Below are positions 1-10,404 of a stretch of DNA of 64,000 bases, piece after piece (the stretch's first letter is position 1; each line of letters opens with the position of its first letter). This DNA comes from Ixodes scapularis (Eukaryota > Arthropoda > Arachnida > Ixodida > Ixodidae). The stretch lies in NCBI RefSeq assembly GCF_016920785.2, contig NW_024609839.1:16059085-16123084 (forward strand), written 5' to 3'. Position numbers and translations under genes: made by a program. The notes under the pieces were generated by a model. It was not told the origin of the DNA. It saw only the letters and a program-made list of their open reading frames with translations, and ran no database searches.

Positions 1-852
1 GATAACCTTTTTCGCCGCGTGAAGTCTTGTGGGCTTAGTTTGTCGCATTTGTTCATACGACAGCTGGTATCGAGGTTTTTCTTTTTGCGAGACCAGGCTG
101 ACCCGTTTCTGAGAACTGTCATTCAAGAACGGTTGTTCAGAGAGTTACCCGAGTTCATTGTTTCGACGTGTGACACATGTGAAGGCCAAGTAACGGGCTT
201 TCTTAGAGAGGTTGTTTGTGCGTACCAATTTCTTAGTGTGCGATTTTGAAGAGAGTACTTAAACTCTGTCACATGAAAGCGTCTGAAGCGAGATCTTGTT
301 GAATGCCTGTTTCCCGTCCCATTGTATCGCTCTTTGTTCTCCGACAGTACTGACCGTGATGTGCTTTCCCGCGTGAAAAGAATGCTAGTTCCCGGATCTG
401 TGAAAACCTTTTATTTTAAACTACATACCAACACGCTTCCAGTAAAGACATGGTTAGCAAAAAAGGGCATGTTTGTACCATGGAGCGAGGACTGTATTTT
501 GTGCAAGAAACCGGAGACCGTGGAGCACGTGTTCCTGGACTGCTGGGATGCTACCCTGTTCTGGGACGTGCTCCAACGCACTCTTAAAAAAGACCTACCG
601 CTCACGGCTCGGGGAATACGCTTTTTGTCTGTGGAAGGGACGCCTTTAACATATGACCTCGTATTTTTACTGGGCCTGCACGCTATTTGGAGATGTAGGA
701 TGGCAGTTCGTCACGCGGATCTGGATGCCCGTCCAGTACGGTATTATTTTATTGAAAATATAAGCTTGATAGCAGCTGTCTACGAGAAAGTATGTCTGGA
801 ACTGGAGTGGTTGCCTGCATTTTTGAAGCTGTCGATGATGAGAGAATTTTAA
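1..852 (+). pseudogene. LINE retrotransposon, C-terminal end of ORF2 (truncated by window edge)
   Basis: One reading frame runs from base 1 to the TAA at 850-852, broken by in-frame TGA codons at 247-249 and about 280. It encodes the region downstream of the reverse transcriptase of a non-LTR retrotransposon. The diagnostic part is a zinc-binding RVT tail near 400-540: the segment FKLHTNTLPVKTWL followed by CILC, then H and C (C-x2-C-x7-H-x4-C). The LxxC-type linker before it (FLRDQADPFLRTVIQERL) is also typical of LINE ORF2. The 3' UTR and poly-A follow directly. The RT itself lies outside the window, so the clade (L1/Tx1-like is my guess) is unproven. The two stops make it a dead copy. Confidence 0.75.
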
Positions 853-1008
853 CAATTCTCACCGCCTCTCCAAACCTTACAGGCGACGTTCTATCGTCGC
901 CTTCACTAACGTCGTCAATATAATATTGCACATGTTCAAGTGAAATTTATCGTGCATTGTGAATCTTTGTTCACTGTAAAAATCTTGCAATAATGAAAAA
1001 AAAAAAAA
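853..1008 (+). other. LINE 3' UTR with poly-A tail
   Basis: AT-rich sequence between the LINE stop codon and a run of 13 A at 996-1008. I read it as the 3' UTR and poly-A tail of the upstream LINE. The SINE head starts at the next base, so the poly-A is either the LINE tail or a shared insertion point. Confidence 0.55.
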
Positions 1009-1300
1009 GGATTGGTGGCCGAGTGGGGGTCTAGAGACGCGCGTGGAGTGAAAGCTCGCGCTGCAGAACCCAGGAATCCTGGGTTCGAGCCCCACCCCTG
1101 CCGGTTTCGATCTGGATGAGCATCGTACCGGCGTGCGGTCGTGTATCACTACTGCGTGCTGCACGTTAAAGACCCCAGGCTAGCGGTTGTACTGCACTGG
1201 CTAAATTGCTCATCTACAGTGTAAACCATTGTCGCCCCTACTGGCAGACCGACCTTACGCTGTATAAATCACTCAAACGTCCGATTTGAATTTTGACTTT
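1009..1300 (+). repeat. tRNA-derived SINE
   Basis: An RNA polymerase III type promoter is visible: A-box-like TGGCCGAGTGGGGG at 1017-1030 and B-box GGGTTCGAGCCCC at 1081-1093, spaced as in a tRNA gene with a long variable arm. The tRNA head gives way to a non-tRNA body containing GCACGTTAAAGACCCC near 1161-1176, a motif I associate with arthropod SINE bodies. It cannot be a functional tRNA because no complementary acceptor stem closes it. The 3' border is approximate. Confidence 0.6.
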
Positions 1301-2112
1301 GCTGAAAATGGTCGAACGCAGTAGATGATGTGGAAGTCAATTCTTTCACAGAGTGTGGGTACTAGCCCTTGTAGGAATGAAGTCTTTGAAGATTTTATAT
1401 AAATAATCAGTAAACAAACCCACCTCCTCTCCCGCCCTAAGAAAATGCTGTCCAGTTTGAAAGTTCTCTCAGTGATTTTTTTTTTTTGCGTCAGAACTAA
1501 GGTAATGAAGTTACATATATCACTGAATAACGCTACATGATGTAGACGATGAGTCTAAATTTTCAGAAAACGTAAGGGATGCAAATTATGGTGCGTGGAA
1601 CGTACATTTGTAAGACACCTAGAGTATAATTATAGGGATCGAGCAAACTAATAAAAACAAATGTTTGATGTCTAACTGAAAGGAGTTTTGCTGTCAGTAT
1701 ACAGCCCAAAATAAAGGTGAACAAGTGGAGCCGCTGGAGTCACCTCTAAAAACATTTACGCCAAGAAAGGAGGTGTACGTGTGCTGGAGACGGCTAGCCG
1801 TACTGGCCTTGATCGAAGGCTGTGCCACGATGGAGAAAAAAGTAATCCTGTCTCCAGGACGCTCTTGGAAGGGTTAAACGATATATTGTCAGGTATTTTG
1901 TGTTATCGCTGTAGTAGTAGTAGTGCTTTATGAAGGAAAGGCAGAGATTTTAACCCGATCGTCAGTTCTAGTTTGCTCCTCTGCACCGGGGATAGGGAGA
2001 GGGGGAAGGAAAGACATAGCAGTGGGGTAGGCATATGAGGTGAAAATTGTCAGTGAAGATGATTATGATCAAGTGAATTATGTAAACAGTCTCATATAAA
2101 ATACTCAGTCAT
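1301..2112. other. No gene recognised
   Basis: Moderately AT-rich DNA. It has a short (TAG)n run near 1912-1925 and a run of T at about 1479-1488. No long open frame and no repeat family that I recognise. Confidence 0.6.
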
Positions 2113-2500
2113 TTAGAGTCTGTCCGAAAGTCCTGTGTTTCTCAGAAATCGTGTTAGAGCCTCGGTGGCCTTCATAAACTGTTCGGTTGTGTCCCAGCTG
2201 CCAAGCACTTTGAAAGCGCTAAACGGACGCGAATCTATTTTTTGTAATGTTTTTTAAAGCGTTTGGCGTTCTTCCTCGAACTCAACACACTGGCATAAGA
2301 TATGCTCCATTGACCCCTCCACCTCACAGCTGGTGCAATTCCCGCAGATGTTCTGGCCGATTCGACAGAGGAACTGCGGTGTATATGCTACACCCAGTCG
2401 CAGTCGGTGCAGAGTTGTTTCCAGTCGTCTTGAAACTCCGCATGGAACGCGAAAGGCTCGTTGGGGGTCTAGAGAGTATAATCTCCGGTCCTGTGTATTT
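2113..2500 (-). pseudogene. LINE ORF2 C-terminus (zinc-knuckle tail after RNase H)
   Basis: On the minus strand the frame reads LHRLRLGVAYTPQFLCRIG, a CGNC...H...C knuckle, then FEEERQTL, an in-frame TAA at about 2254, and continues in the same frame (FKVLGSWDTTEQFMKATEAL) to the real stop at 2113-2115. This arrangement, knuckle then VLGSW then a short helical C-terminus, is the end of RNase H-type LINE ORF2 proteins. A single internal stop and the missing upstream RT/RNase H mark it as a 5'-truncated dead copy. The upstream border near 2500 is where LINE-like sequence fades. Confidence 0.7.
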
Positions 2501-2834
2501 ACGTTCATCCAGTGTCCCAATGCATACTCACATGCCACAACTCCGTAGTCCCAATTTCCTATTCTTTTTTTCTTCATTTTTTTTTCAACACGCATTATTA
2601 TTTTTATTTATGTTTTACACGAGGAGAAGGAAATGCTGTATTTGCTTACCTGGGACTAGACGCCTCCTGCGCGTAACGTTTCGCACGGTCATGTCCAAAG
2701 ATGAGAGATGCTATCAAAAGTCAAACGTTTTGCCACTCATAAGGAACTCGCAAGTTTGGTGAGCTTGCTTTCAATACAGAGAGGCGAAATATAAATTTTG
2801 CCTCATCCCATCACTTCGGAAGGACCTGAGATGG

Positions 2835-3356
2835 TTACTTGATGCCTCGGGCGCCGTTACATGGGGCTCCATTCAGACGCCAAGTACGGCAATTAATATT
2901 TCGGGGAGCGTTCATTTCGACAATACGGTCAAAAAAACTAAATGCACTAGAGCATTTGTGGCAATTTATTTGAGAGTGGCAGAGACTCTCAATAAAATGG
3001 GGTACCTTGTCACTGAGGAGTAGTGTCACAATAAATAGAAGAAAAAAAACTCGAAAAATGTGTTTAAACGGGTTAACGACCACAACGCCAAGAGTGGCAA
3101 TGACAGGTACGCATTTCGAGTCTTTATTTTGATATTTATTGAGACAGGTTTTGATTATATCTTTCAACGCCGTTTTAATCTCGCAGGAAGGATTTTTCAT
3201 TCTTCGAGGAAATGAATGAAATCGCACGAAAGGCGGAGGTGATTCCCCTGGCTGTTGCGAGCACCTCAGCTGGTCCGAGTGTCTGTGAAACCGGAGAGGA
3301 GCCGAAGGCGGACTGCAGCCGAGGAAGCAAGAGAAAGTCCAAACTCCCGGAGGCAC
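2835..3356 (-). other. Unrecognised open frame of 173 codons
   Basis: A minus-strand frame is open for 522 bases. It includes a hydrophobic stretch (FFLLFIVTLLL) and a few Cys/His residues but no domain I can name. Neighbours are repeats on both sides, so it could be part of an unknown repeat or chance. I do not assign a function. Confidence 0.15.
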
Positions 3357-3430
3357 AAAAATTGCTCTAAAAAAAAAAATTGGTCTTAGAAGAAAGAAAA
3401 GTCAAGGCCCTCGAGAATTTTAATTGTTTT

Positions 3431-3955
3431 AGAGCGCAGCTTTTAGGCGCCCGTTCCCAGTTTGAGCGACGCCGTCGGCGTAACCGCGCGTTGCATTATG
3501 GGAAATGTTTCATAATGCACCGCGAGGGACCCTCGCGACGTCACTGGTGACGTCAAGTGGGATATCACGAGGGTCCCGCGCAGTGCATTATGGGACATTT
3601 CCCATGAGGCACCGCGCGGGGAGGTGGAGGAAAGAAGAGGTGGACGAAGGGGATGGGAGGAAGAGGGGAGGGGAGGATAGGAGGAAGAGGACGAGGAGCA
3701 GGAGGGGAGCGAGGAGAAGGGGGAGGGGAGGAGGCGGGAAGAGAAGAGGGGAGGAGAGGAGGGAGGTGGAGGGGATGAAGGGAGTAGGGGGACGAGGAGG
3801 TGGAAGAGGAGGTGGAGGGGAGGAGTAGCAGGGAGAACGAGGAGGTAAGGAGGAGGTAGAAGGCGTGTACCCTCCCTCCAATACCCTTCCCACCTCCTCC
3901 TCAAGAGCTGCGATCTAATTTGCTGTTACAGGGTGTTATAAACGTCTTTCATTGT
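3431..3955 (+). mobile_element. Palindrome-array element, copy 1 (purine-rich variant)
   Basis: It begins with AGAGCGCAGC at 3431 and the head CCCGTTCCCAGTTTGAGCG, and ends with AAGAGCTGCGATCT at 3903-3916 plus the family tail (tgTTACAGGGtgTTaTAAACG). Head, tail and the inverted AGAGCGCAG / CTGCGCTCT pair match seven further copies in this window. The body differs. It opens with an inverted GCATTATGGGAAAT / CATAATGCACCGCG module and TGACGTCA-like sites, then about 240 bp of almost pure purine (GGGGAGGA)n at 3610-3850. There is no coding capacity, so it looks like a non-autonomous element; the mobilising family is unknown. Confidence 0.6.
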
Positions 3956-4540
3956 TTTAAAGATTTTATTGAACTGAAGAAAGCAGAGAAAGCCAGAGCG
4001 GAAGAATCAGAGCCATAATGTTTGAAACTTCGTAATCTTGAATGTAACTGACGCGAGCAAGGAGCTGTAAATGTGAGTTCAACTACAAGTTTTTTGGGTT
4101 TTTTTTTTTGTGTTCGTGTGTGTGTGTGCCTTACAAGAAAAAAATATCGTCAAAAATGTTATCATTTTCAGAACTCAGCTTCCATGGCAAACGAGGTAGA
4201 TGAAAAAAAGGCACAAAATGTGACGAATGCTAAAGGCCGTAAAATAAGGAGAAATACACCTCGTCGCAGAAGAATGATATTAATGTCGGTTTCTAGAAAA
4301 AGATTTGTTTATTATGTGACAGTCATGCACATGAGCAAGAAATTATACTTTTTATGCCCTGTATTAATTGTAATTAACCAATTTTGGGGTAAAGTGTAAA
4401 CCACAATGATTAACATTTTCGCGTTGCCACAGGATCACAAAGAAATGTCGAAGTTCCAACTAGTTAATTATAAACAGTAAATTGATGAATATTCAAAGAA
4501 TAAAAAATAGGTTGGTCTTCTTTTCTTGTGAATATACATA
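3956..4540. other. Unassigned stretch with a possible short intron
   Basis: A lysine/glutamate-rich frame before 4020, a donor-like ATGTGAGT at about 4069-4076, a T-rich tract and an acceptor-like CATTTTCAG ending near 4171 suggest a small intron. A 76-residue basic open frame follows to 4399. No recognised domain. It may equally be an eroded repeat. Confidence 0.15.
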
Positions 4541-4542
4541 AG

Positions 4543-5383
4543 CTATGCAAATATACTGGGGCTCCACAGGCTGTGCATGATAAAGTCTTTCTTTGCCTTG
4601 CCCCCAGCCTTGTCGCGACTCGCCGTAGGTGCGCCCTCTTCGTCCGAGGAGGACGCATCAAACTCGTTGGAGTCGCTGTCCGTTCCGTCATCTGCGGGTC
4701 CGTCGTCCTTTGTGATTAAGAAACCGTAGTAGATGTCCCGCCACTCCACGCACGCGTTGTGCATGACACAGGCCTTCACAATCGTCTTTACGATACGTTC
4801 TAGGCGTAGGGCTTCAATGTACCTAAGACGTCGGAACCGGCCCTTGAGAATCCCAAAGGCCCGCACAATAGCCACTCGCGTTGTTGCGCGCTTCGTGTTA
4901 TACTTTCTGTGCTGCTCAATCAGTCAGCCTTTGTTTCTGTAGGGGACAAGGAGGCTTTTCCGCAGCGGGTACGCACCATCTCCGAGCAAGTGGCCGTCGA
5001 GGGGGAAGTGGACCGCAGTCAAGATCGGTAGCAGCTCGGACGCCTGTACATCCGTGCGTCGTGCACAATCCCGGGGCCTCCTGCGTTGCAGTGAAGAAAC
5101 CTCGCCCCGAGGTCACAGATGGCTTGAAGAAGCATTGATGGCGACCCCCGTCAATTGATGTACGGCTGGACGTCCTTGCCCTGAAGCCCCGTGCAAACAA
5201 TGTGACTTCCATCGATTGCTCCCCAGGACTCCAGAAAAGCCTGCGTTCACCTTGAAGCCGTAAATAATATGCATTGCCTCTTCCTCCGACGGCCACAAGG
5301 CGAAGATTGGGCCGCGGGTCAAAACAACTAGACCAACTCGGTGCACTACCCTGCATACCGTAGATTTGGAGAGTCCAAATGAA
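4543..5383 (-). pseudogene. PIF-Harbinger transposase (DDE_Tnp_4), degenerate
   Basis: On the minus strand, reading from about 5383 to 4543, the successive blocks of a HARBI1-like transposase can be followed through frame changes: KSTVCRVVHRVG (helix before the core), AIDGSHI (first catalytic Asp, about 5220-5200), GIVHDARMYR (second Asp, about 5070-5045), LLGDGAYPLR (GD-x-AYP block, about 4995-4965), and AIVRAFGILKGRFRRL with ACVMHNACV (C-terminal helix and HN motif, 4875-4750). The acidic Asp/Ser/Glu tail ends at 4543. At least two stops (one after QPYIN, one near LGDGAYP) and several frameshifts kill it. Upstream sequence is cut off at a Penelope fragment. Terminal inverted repeats are not evident. 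Confidence 0.85.
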
Positions 5384-5690
5384 GCATAGATCTAACTTTG
5401 TTGACTGTACAGATGGTATGGTTTATCGCATTCCGTTCTCCTGTGACAGACACTACGTCGGGCAGACGGGGCGCTGCCTAAAATATCGGCTCCACGAGTA
5501 CAGTAACAAGTTGCAAAAAAAAACCGGTGGCTTTCTGCACTTGCATTCCAGAACATGCGGCTGTACCCCACTGTTTGATAGATGCGTAAAAAATGGAAAA
5601 TGCAAGTCAACGTTAACACGCGAAATCGTAGAAGCCGAAAACATTGATTATCTAGAAGAGACGTGTGTTGCTATGCCTTTCCAGTAATTT
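5384..5690 (+). pseudogene. Penelope-like retroelement, C-terminal GIY-YIG endonuclease fragment
   Basis: An open frame ending TAA at 5685-5687 encodes the C-terminal GIY-YIG nuclease of a Penelope-like element: VYRIPFSCDRHYVGQTGRC (VYxIPC...YVGQTGR core), then the HLHSRTCGCTPLFD zinc-like segment, then TREIVEAENIDYLEETCV. The RT is absent. The fragment starts exactly where the Harbinger pseudogene ends, so this is an insertion or recombination junction. Related Penelope ends occur at 14880-15835 and 47900-48400. Confidence 0.8.
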
Positions 5691-6480
5691 TTGATCCGAA
5701 TTGGGCACGGATTTGGTTCCGAGGTAGCCCAGAGAGACGCTCGCCCAGCGAGTGAGTACTTTTGGTTTTATAAACGTTTATTGCCGAAACTGGAGAAGCA
5801 GAAGCTAAGCTCAAGGAGCTAGGCCTAACGGCGTGCGGGCTCGCCGTCATGGGAGAGCCACAGCCACCCCAACCCAAGCAAACGTTCGCGACCGCTGAAG
5901 CCCAGCCCGTGGCTAACCCGCACGAATACCGGTGACTTTTAACGATACGAATCACCATGCCGACCAGAGAGTCGGCCCCGACATGGCCGCGTCAATGCAG
6001 CCGCCGTCCACGCAACCAACGAGACCGCCGAGCCGCGCTGCCGCCCGCTGCAAATCGGCTGCTAGTGCTTTAGCACTGCCTTACTCGGATTTGAAACGCC
6101 CTCGTAGACCCAGCGCGAGCACAGGCACGAATTTGACGGACATGTCCGAATACCTGGCAGCCGACTTGATGGAAACAGAGGACGAACCGCAGTCGTAGGA
6201 TAGCGCAGGTGCTGAATCCTCAGATGTGGTAAGCAGCTACCTCGACGCGACACAAGACGCGTCGGAAGAGTGCAGTTGGCAGGACGTTCACTACAAGAAT
6301 GGCAAACTGCACCATGCCGGGTCTCGCTGCAACGAAACAACTCCCGATACGAACACGACGGGAGATCGGCGCCCCACGCTCCGCATAATGAGCACGGCTC
6401 GCATAATGAGCACGGCTCATTATGAGGGCCACGCGAAACTGCTCGACCTCGGTCAGTGTAGCTAACACTACGAAAACATT
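5691..6480 (+). pseudogene. Possible LINE ORF1 (gag-like) fragment
   Basis: Two adjoining plus-strand frames, 5932-6198 and 6226-6465, are rich in Pro/Ala/Arg/Thr then acidic. They contain WQDVHYKNGKL, resembling the acidic patch plus W-x-V segment seen in ORF1 of the LINE at 24203 (DENTEPWITVTKRARRR). No zinc knuckle is reached. A small direct duplication of GCATAATGAGCACGGCTC lies at about 6384-6420. Assignment to the same LINE family as the fragments at 7599-8268 and 11875-13060 is an inference from order and strand. Confidence 0.35.
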
Positions 6481-6901
6481 TACAACGAACTTTCACGATG
6501 AGTTCGTTGTAAGGCTAGAGCTTCTCTTTTTTTTCTCATCTCTTGACTTCCCCTTTGTAACCCCGCGCTAGAATTTTTTTTTTGCATGCGAGCAGAGTAT
6601 TTTTTTAGCAAATCTCTTTTTCTGAATCACTTCTCTTCGTAAACGAACACTTTGGCGTGAATTTTTTTTCTGTGCGAGTGTGTAGGGTATTTTTTAGGTT
6701 TCTCCCATTCTCTCGCTTCTCTTCGCTCAATTTTGTTTGCAACTTGAGCTTTTGGAATTTTCTTTTTTTCCTAATTCTTTCCTGGGGGAAGGCACAGGCT
6801 AGAAGACGATTTTTCGCTCGCTTTTGGAAGCCTTCCCGGGGAAAAAAATTCGATATAGCCAATATGTTGTTCGTTATAAACCGTACTTTTACATGCATTT
6901 T
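6481..6901. other. T-rich stretch, no gene recognised
   Basis: Pyrimidine-rich DNA with repeated runs of 7-9 T and motifs such as TTCTCTCGCTTCTCTTCGC. Open frames here are short and unlike any family I know. It may be a LINE or element leader. Confidence 0.4.
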
Positions 6902-7598
6902 AGAGCGCAGCTCTCAGGCGCCCGTTTCCGGGTTGAGCGGCGTCGGCGTCGGCGTCGGCGTCGCCGTCGGCTTCGGCGTAACCGCGCGGTGCATTATGGG
7001 AAATGTCTCATAATGCACCGCGCGAGCCTCCCCCGGGGTCACGTGACCTCGGGGGGGGGGGGGGGGGGGGCGCGACCCCCCGAGGTCACGTGACCCCCGC
7101 AGTCGCGTGACTCCCATGAGGTCACGTGACCCCACGAGGTCACGTGACCCCCCGATGACGTCACCGGCATCCGCATCGTCATCGTCATCATCACTGATGA
7201 CGTCATCAGTGACGTCACTGATGACGTTACCGGCATCCGCATCGTCATCGTCACTGATGAGGTCTCCGGTCCGCATCGTCAACGTCATCATCACTGATGA
7301 CGTCATCAGTGACGTCACTCATGACGTTACCGACATCCGCATCGTCATTGTCATCATCACTGATGACGTCATCAGTGACGTCACTGATGTCGTCACCGGC
7401 ATCCGCATCGTCATCGTCACTGATGACGTCATCAGTGACGTCAGTGATGACATCATCGGCATTGTCATCGTTACGTGGCCCCAGTTCACGTGACCCCCCA
7501 AGGTCACGTGACCCCCCCCAGTACCCTTCCCTCCTCCTCCTCAAGAGCTGCGCTCTAATTCGGTGTTACAGGGAGTTGTAAACGGCTTTCACTTTTTT
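6902..7598 (+). mobile_element. Palindrome-array element, copy 2
   Basis: Head AGAGCGCAGCTCTC at 6902, GGCGTCGGCGTCGGCGTCG head repeats, and an inverted GCGCGGTGCATTATG / CATAATGCACCGCGC module at about 6984-7023. Then come a poly-G run (7050-7070), CACGTG sites (GGTCACGTGACC-type) at 7030-7150 and the 66-bp TGACGTCA array at 7155-7470. The terminal AAGAGCTGCGCTCT lies at 7543-7556 with the shared tail CGGTGTTACAGGGAGTTGTA to about 7598. There is no coding capacity. It sits immediately upstream of LINE fragment A. Confidence 0.7.
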
Positions 7599-8268
7599 AT
7601 TTAAACTTTTCGTGAGTTCTAACAATATTTCGCTGTACGCGGGTTCGTTCAAAACGGGTTTCAGTGTACTACCTTCGAAAAAGGCTACTAAAACAAAGAC
7701 CTCGGCCTTACTTTTGCTGGGAACGAATTACAATGCGAGCCCTTTGTCAAAATCCTCGGCATAAACTTTTGCTACAAACGCTCATTGGCAACGGAATGGG
7801 TCAAGGAATCGGCAAAGAAATGGAGGCAGGAGCTGCAGCTCCTCCGACGCATCGCTAAAAAACTTGGCGGTGCAGGGGAAAACTCGGCCAAGACTCTGGT
7901 GACCGCAGTGCTGATGGCTAAGGTCACGTACGCGGACCGTTTCTACAAACTCAGAAGTGAACACTTCAACAAGTTTGACACCCTCTACAACGAGGCACGA
8001 AGAGCCATTTTTGACGTACCAAGAACGACTAGGCTAAACGAACTTAGGAAATGTGTTTTTCTACCGAGCCTGCAAGACTCTCTCAGGCAGCAAAAAGAAA
8101 TGCAAGTCGGAAGAGTGGAGCTCACGGTAGAAGGCAGAGAAATAGCCAAATACCTCGGCAATCGAATCCAGGCTAGGAACCCTATGCCATGAGCCAAACC
8201 GCCTTGGGAACTAATGAACATTGCCCAACCCAAGCCGCTACCCAGGAGCCTGAACGCAGAAAAAAAGT
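7599..8268 (+). pseudogene. LINE ORF2 fragment A (RT palm-thumb region)
   Basis: Encodes the end of the LINE RT palm and the thumb: KTSALLLLGTNYNAS, a 1-base frame change, then KILGINFCYKRSLATEWVKE, then RRIAKKLGGAGENSAKTLV and AVLMAKVTYADRFYKL to about 8192. The layout matches the equivalent part of the intact frame at 28140-28620 (SVKMLGMIF ... RRIATKTGGRGEKDTLRLV). A TGA interrupts it at 8190-8192. The fragment is about 97% identical to fragment B (9743-10404) and belongs to a tandem duplication. Its far end runs into an A-run followed directly by palindrome-array copy 3. Confidence 0.8.
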
Positions 8269-9063
8269 GGCTCTTAGGGGCCCGTTCCCGGCTTGAGCGG
8301 CGTCGGCGTCGGCGTAACCAAGGTCATCCCAAGGTCACGTGGCCTCCCAAGGTCATCCCAAGGTCACGTGACCCTCATGGTAACCCCAGGGTCACGTGAC
8401 CCCCAGAGGTCAAGTGACCCCTCCCCCAGGGTCACGTGACACCCAAAGTCACGTGACCCCCCTCGAGGTCACGTGAACCACAGAAGTCACGTGACCGCTC
8501 CCCAAGGGTCACGTGACACCCAAAGTCACATGACCCCCCCCCCGGTCACGTGACCCCCTCGCCGAGGTCATGTGACCTCCCTGATGACGTCATCGTCACT
8601 GATGACCTCATCGGCATCCGCATCGTCATCATCACTGATGACGTCATCAGTGACGTCACTGATGACCTCATCGGCATCCGCATTGTCATCATCACTGATG
8701 ACGTCATCAGTGGCGTCACTGATGACGTCACCGGCTTCCGCATCGTCATCGTCATCATCACGGATGACGTCACCGGCATCCGCATCGTCATCGTCATCAT
8801 CACGGATAACGTCATCAGTGACGTCACTGATGACGTCACCGACATCTGTATCGTCATCGTCATCATCGCTGATGATGTCATTGGAGTCCGCATCGTCATC
8901 GTCACTGATGACGTCATCAGTGACGTCACTGATGACATCATCGGCATCGTCACGTGAGCCCCCAAGGTCATGTGACCTCCCCCAGTACCCTTTCCTCCTC
9001 CTCCTCAAGAGCTGCTCTCTAATTCGGTGTTACAGGGAGTTGTAAATGGCTTTCACTTTTTTT
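8269..9063 (+). mobile_element. Palindrome-array element, copy 3 (5'-truncated)
   Basis: Starts within the head at GCTCTTAGGGGCCCG, so the first bases of the terminal inverted repeat are missing and it abuts AAAAAAAGTG, which looks like the first bases of a reverse-oriented family tail. CACGTG sites run from 8325 to 8580, the TGACGTCA array from 8580 to 8960, and the terminal AAGAGCTGCTCTCT at about 9007-9020 with the family tail runs to 9063. Its tail touches the head of copy 4 with no spacer. Confidence 0.7.
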
Positions 9064-9742
9064 AGAGCGCAGCTCTTAGGGGCCCGTTCCCGGCTTGAGC
9101 GGCGTCGGCGTCGCCGTTGGCGTCGCCGTCGGCGTCGGCGTCACCGTCGGCGTCGGCGTCGGCGTAACCAAGGTCATCCCAAGGTCACGCGGCCCCCCAA
9201 GGTCATCCCAAGGTCACGTGACCCCCAAGGTCACCCCAAGATCACGTGACCCCTTCCCCAGGGTGACGTGACCCCCCTGAAGTCACGTGACCCCCCGAGG
9301 TCACGTACCGCCCCCCCGAAGTCACGTGACACCCCCAGGTCACGTGACCACCCCCAGGGTTACGTGACCCCCGCCGAGGTCACATGAACTCCCCGATGAC
9401 GTCACCGGCATCCGCATCGTCATCGTCATCACCAGTGATGACGTCATCAGTGACGTCACTGATGACTTCACCGGCATCCGCATCGTCATTGTCATCATCA
9501 CTGATGACGTCATCAGTGACGTCACTGATGACGTCACCGGCATCCACATCGTCATCGTCATCATCACGTATGACGTCATCAGTGACGTCACTGATGACAT
9601 CATCGGCAACGTCACGTGACCCCCCAAGGTCACGTGACCCCCCCCAGGTCACTTCACCCCCCAGCACCCTTCCCTCCTGCTCCTCAAGAGCTGCGCTCTA
9701 ATTCGGTGTTACAGGGAGTTGTGAACGACTTTCACTTTTTTA
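9064..9742 (+). mobile_element. Palindrome-array element, copy 4
   Basis: A full head (AGAGCGCAGCTCTTAGGGG at 9064) is followed by GGCGTC trinucleotide-doublet repeats (about 9095-9170), CACGTG sites to about 9380, and three clear 66-bp TGACGTCA units (9396-9600). It then returns to CACGTG and the terminal AAGAGCTGCGCTCT at about 9686-9699 plus tail. It is the best copy in which to measure the 66-bp period. Confidence 0.75.
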
Positions 9743-10404
9743 TTTAAACTTTTCGTGAGTTCTAACAATATTTCGCTGTACGCAGGTTCGTTCAAAACAG
9801 GTTTCAGTGTACTACCTTCGGAAAAGGCTACGAAAACAAAGACCTCGGCCTTACTTTTGCTGGGAACGAATTACAATGCGAGCCCTTTGTCAAAATCCTC
9901 GGCATAAACTTTTGCTACAAACACTCATTGGCAACGGAATGGGTCAAGGAATCGGCAAAGAAATGGAGGCAGGGGCTGCAGCTCGTCCGACGCATCGCGA
10001 AAAGACTTGGCGGTGCAGGGGAAAACTCGGCCAAGACTCTGGTGACCGCAGTGCTGATGGCTAAGGTCACGTACGCGGCCCGTTTCTACAAACTCAGAAG
10101 TGAACACTTCAACAAGTTTGGCACCCTCTACAACGAGGCACGAAGAGCCATTTTTGACGTACCAAGAACGACTAGGCTAACCGAACTTAGGAAATGTGTT
10201 TTTCTACCGAGCCTGCAAGACTCTCTCAGGCAGCAAAAAGAAATGCAAGTCGGAAGAGTGGAGCTCACGGTAGAAGGCAGAGAAATAGCCAAATACCTCG
10301 GCAATCAAATCCAGGCTAAGAACCCTATGCCACGAGCCAAACCGCCTTGGGAACTAATGAACATTGCCCAACCCAAGCCGCCACCCAGGAACATGAACGC
10401 AGAA
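9743..10404 (+). pseudogene. LINE ORF2 fragment B (RT thumb region), duplicate of fragment A
   Basis: Same protein region as fragment A, with a handful of replacements (Glu/Gly, Asp/Ala, Asp/Gly, Asn/Thr, Arg/Gln). It reads further, through KPPWELMNIAQPKPPPRNMN, before meeting the reverse-oriented array copy 5. The same LINE frame resumes at 11880 with the connection and RNase H region, so copies 5 and 6 lie inside the LINE coding sequence. Confidence 0.8.

Noticed and set aside
1009..1110. Functional tRNA gene
   Set aside because: A- and B-boxes are present, but no acceptor stem pairs and a SINE body follows.
3443..3904. Open frames of 153, 107 and 101 codons over the purine-rich tract
   Set aside because: Low-complexity Pro/Ser/Leu or Arg/Gly translations of a (GGGGAGGA)n tract. 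No real protein signature.
4916..5356. 146-codon minus-strand frame as a novel protein
   Set aside because: It is an out-of-frame reading of the Harbinger transposase. The correct frames show the catalytic blocks.
5392..5644. Minus-strand frames opposite the Penelope GIY-YIG segment
   Set aside because: Shadows of the plus-strand coding fragment.
7039..7581. Long Ser/Thr/Met-rich and Asp/Val-rich open frames on both strands
   Set aside because: They are by-products of the 66-bp TGACGTCA repeat (divisible by three, no stops). The same holds at 8546-9045, 9340-9701, 10422-10906 and 11213-11616.
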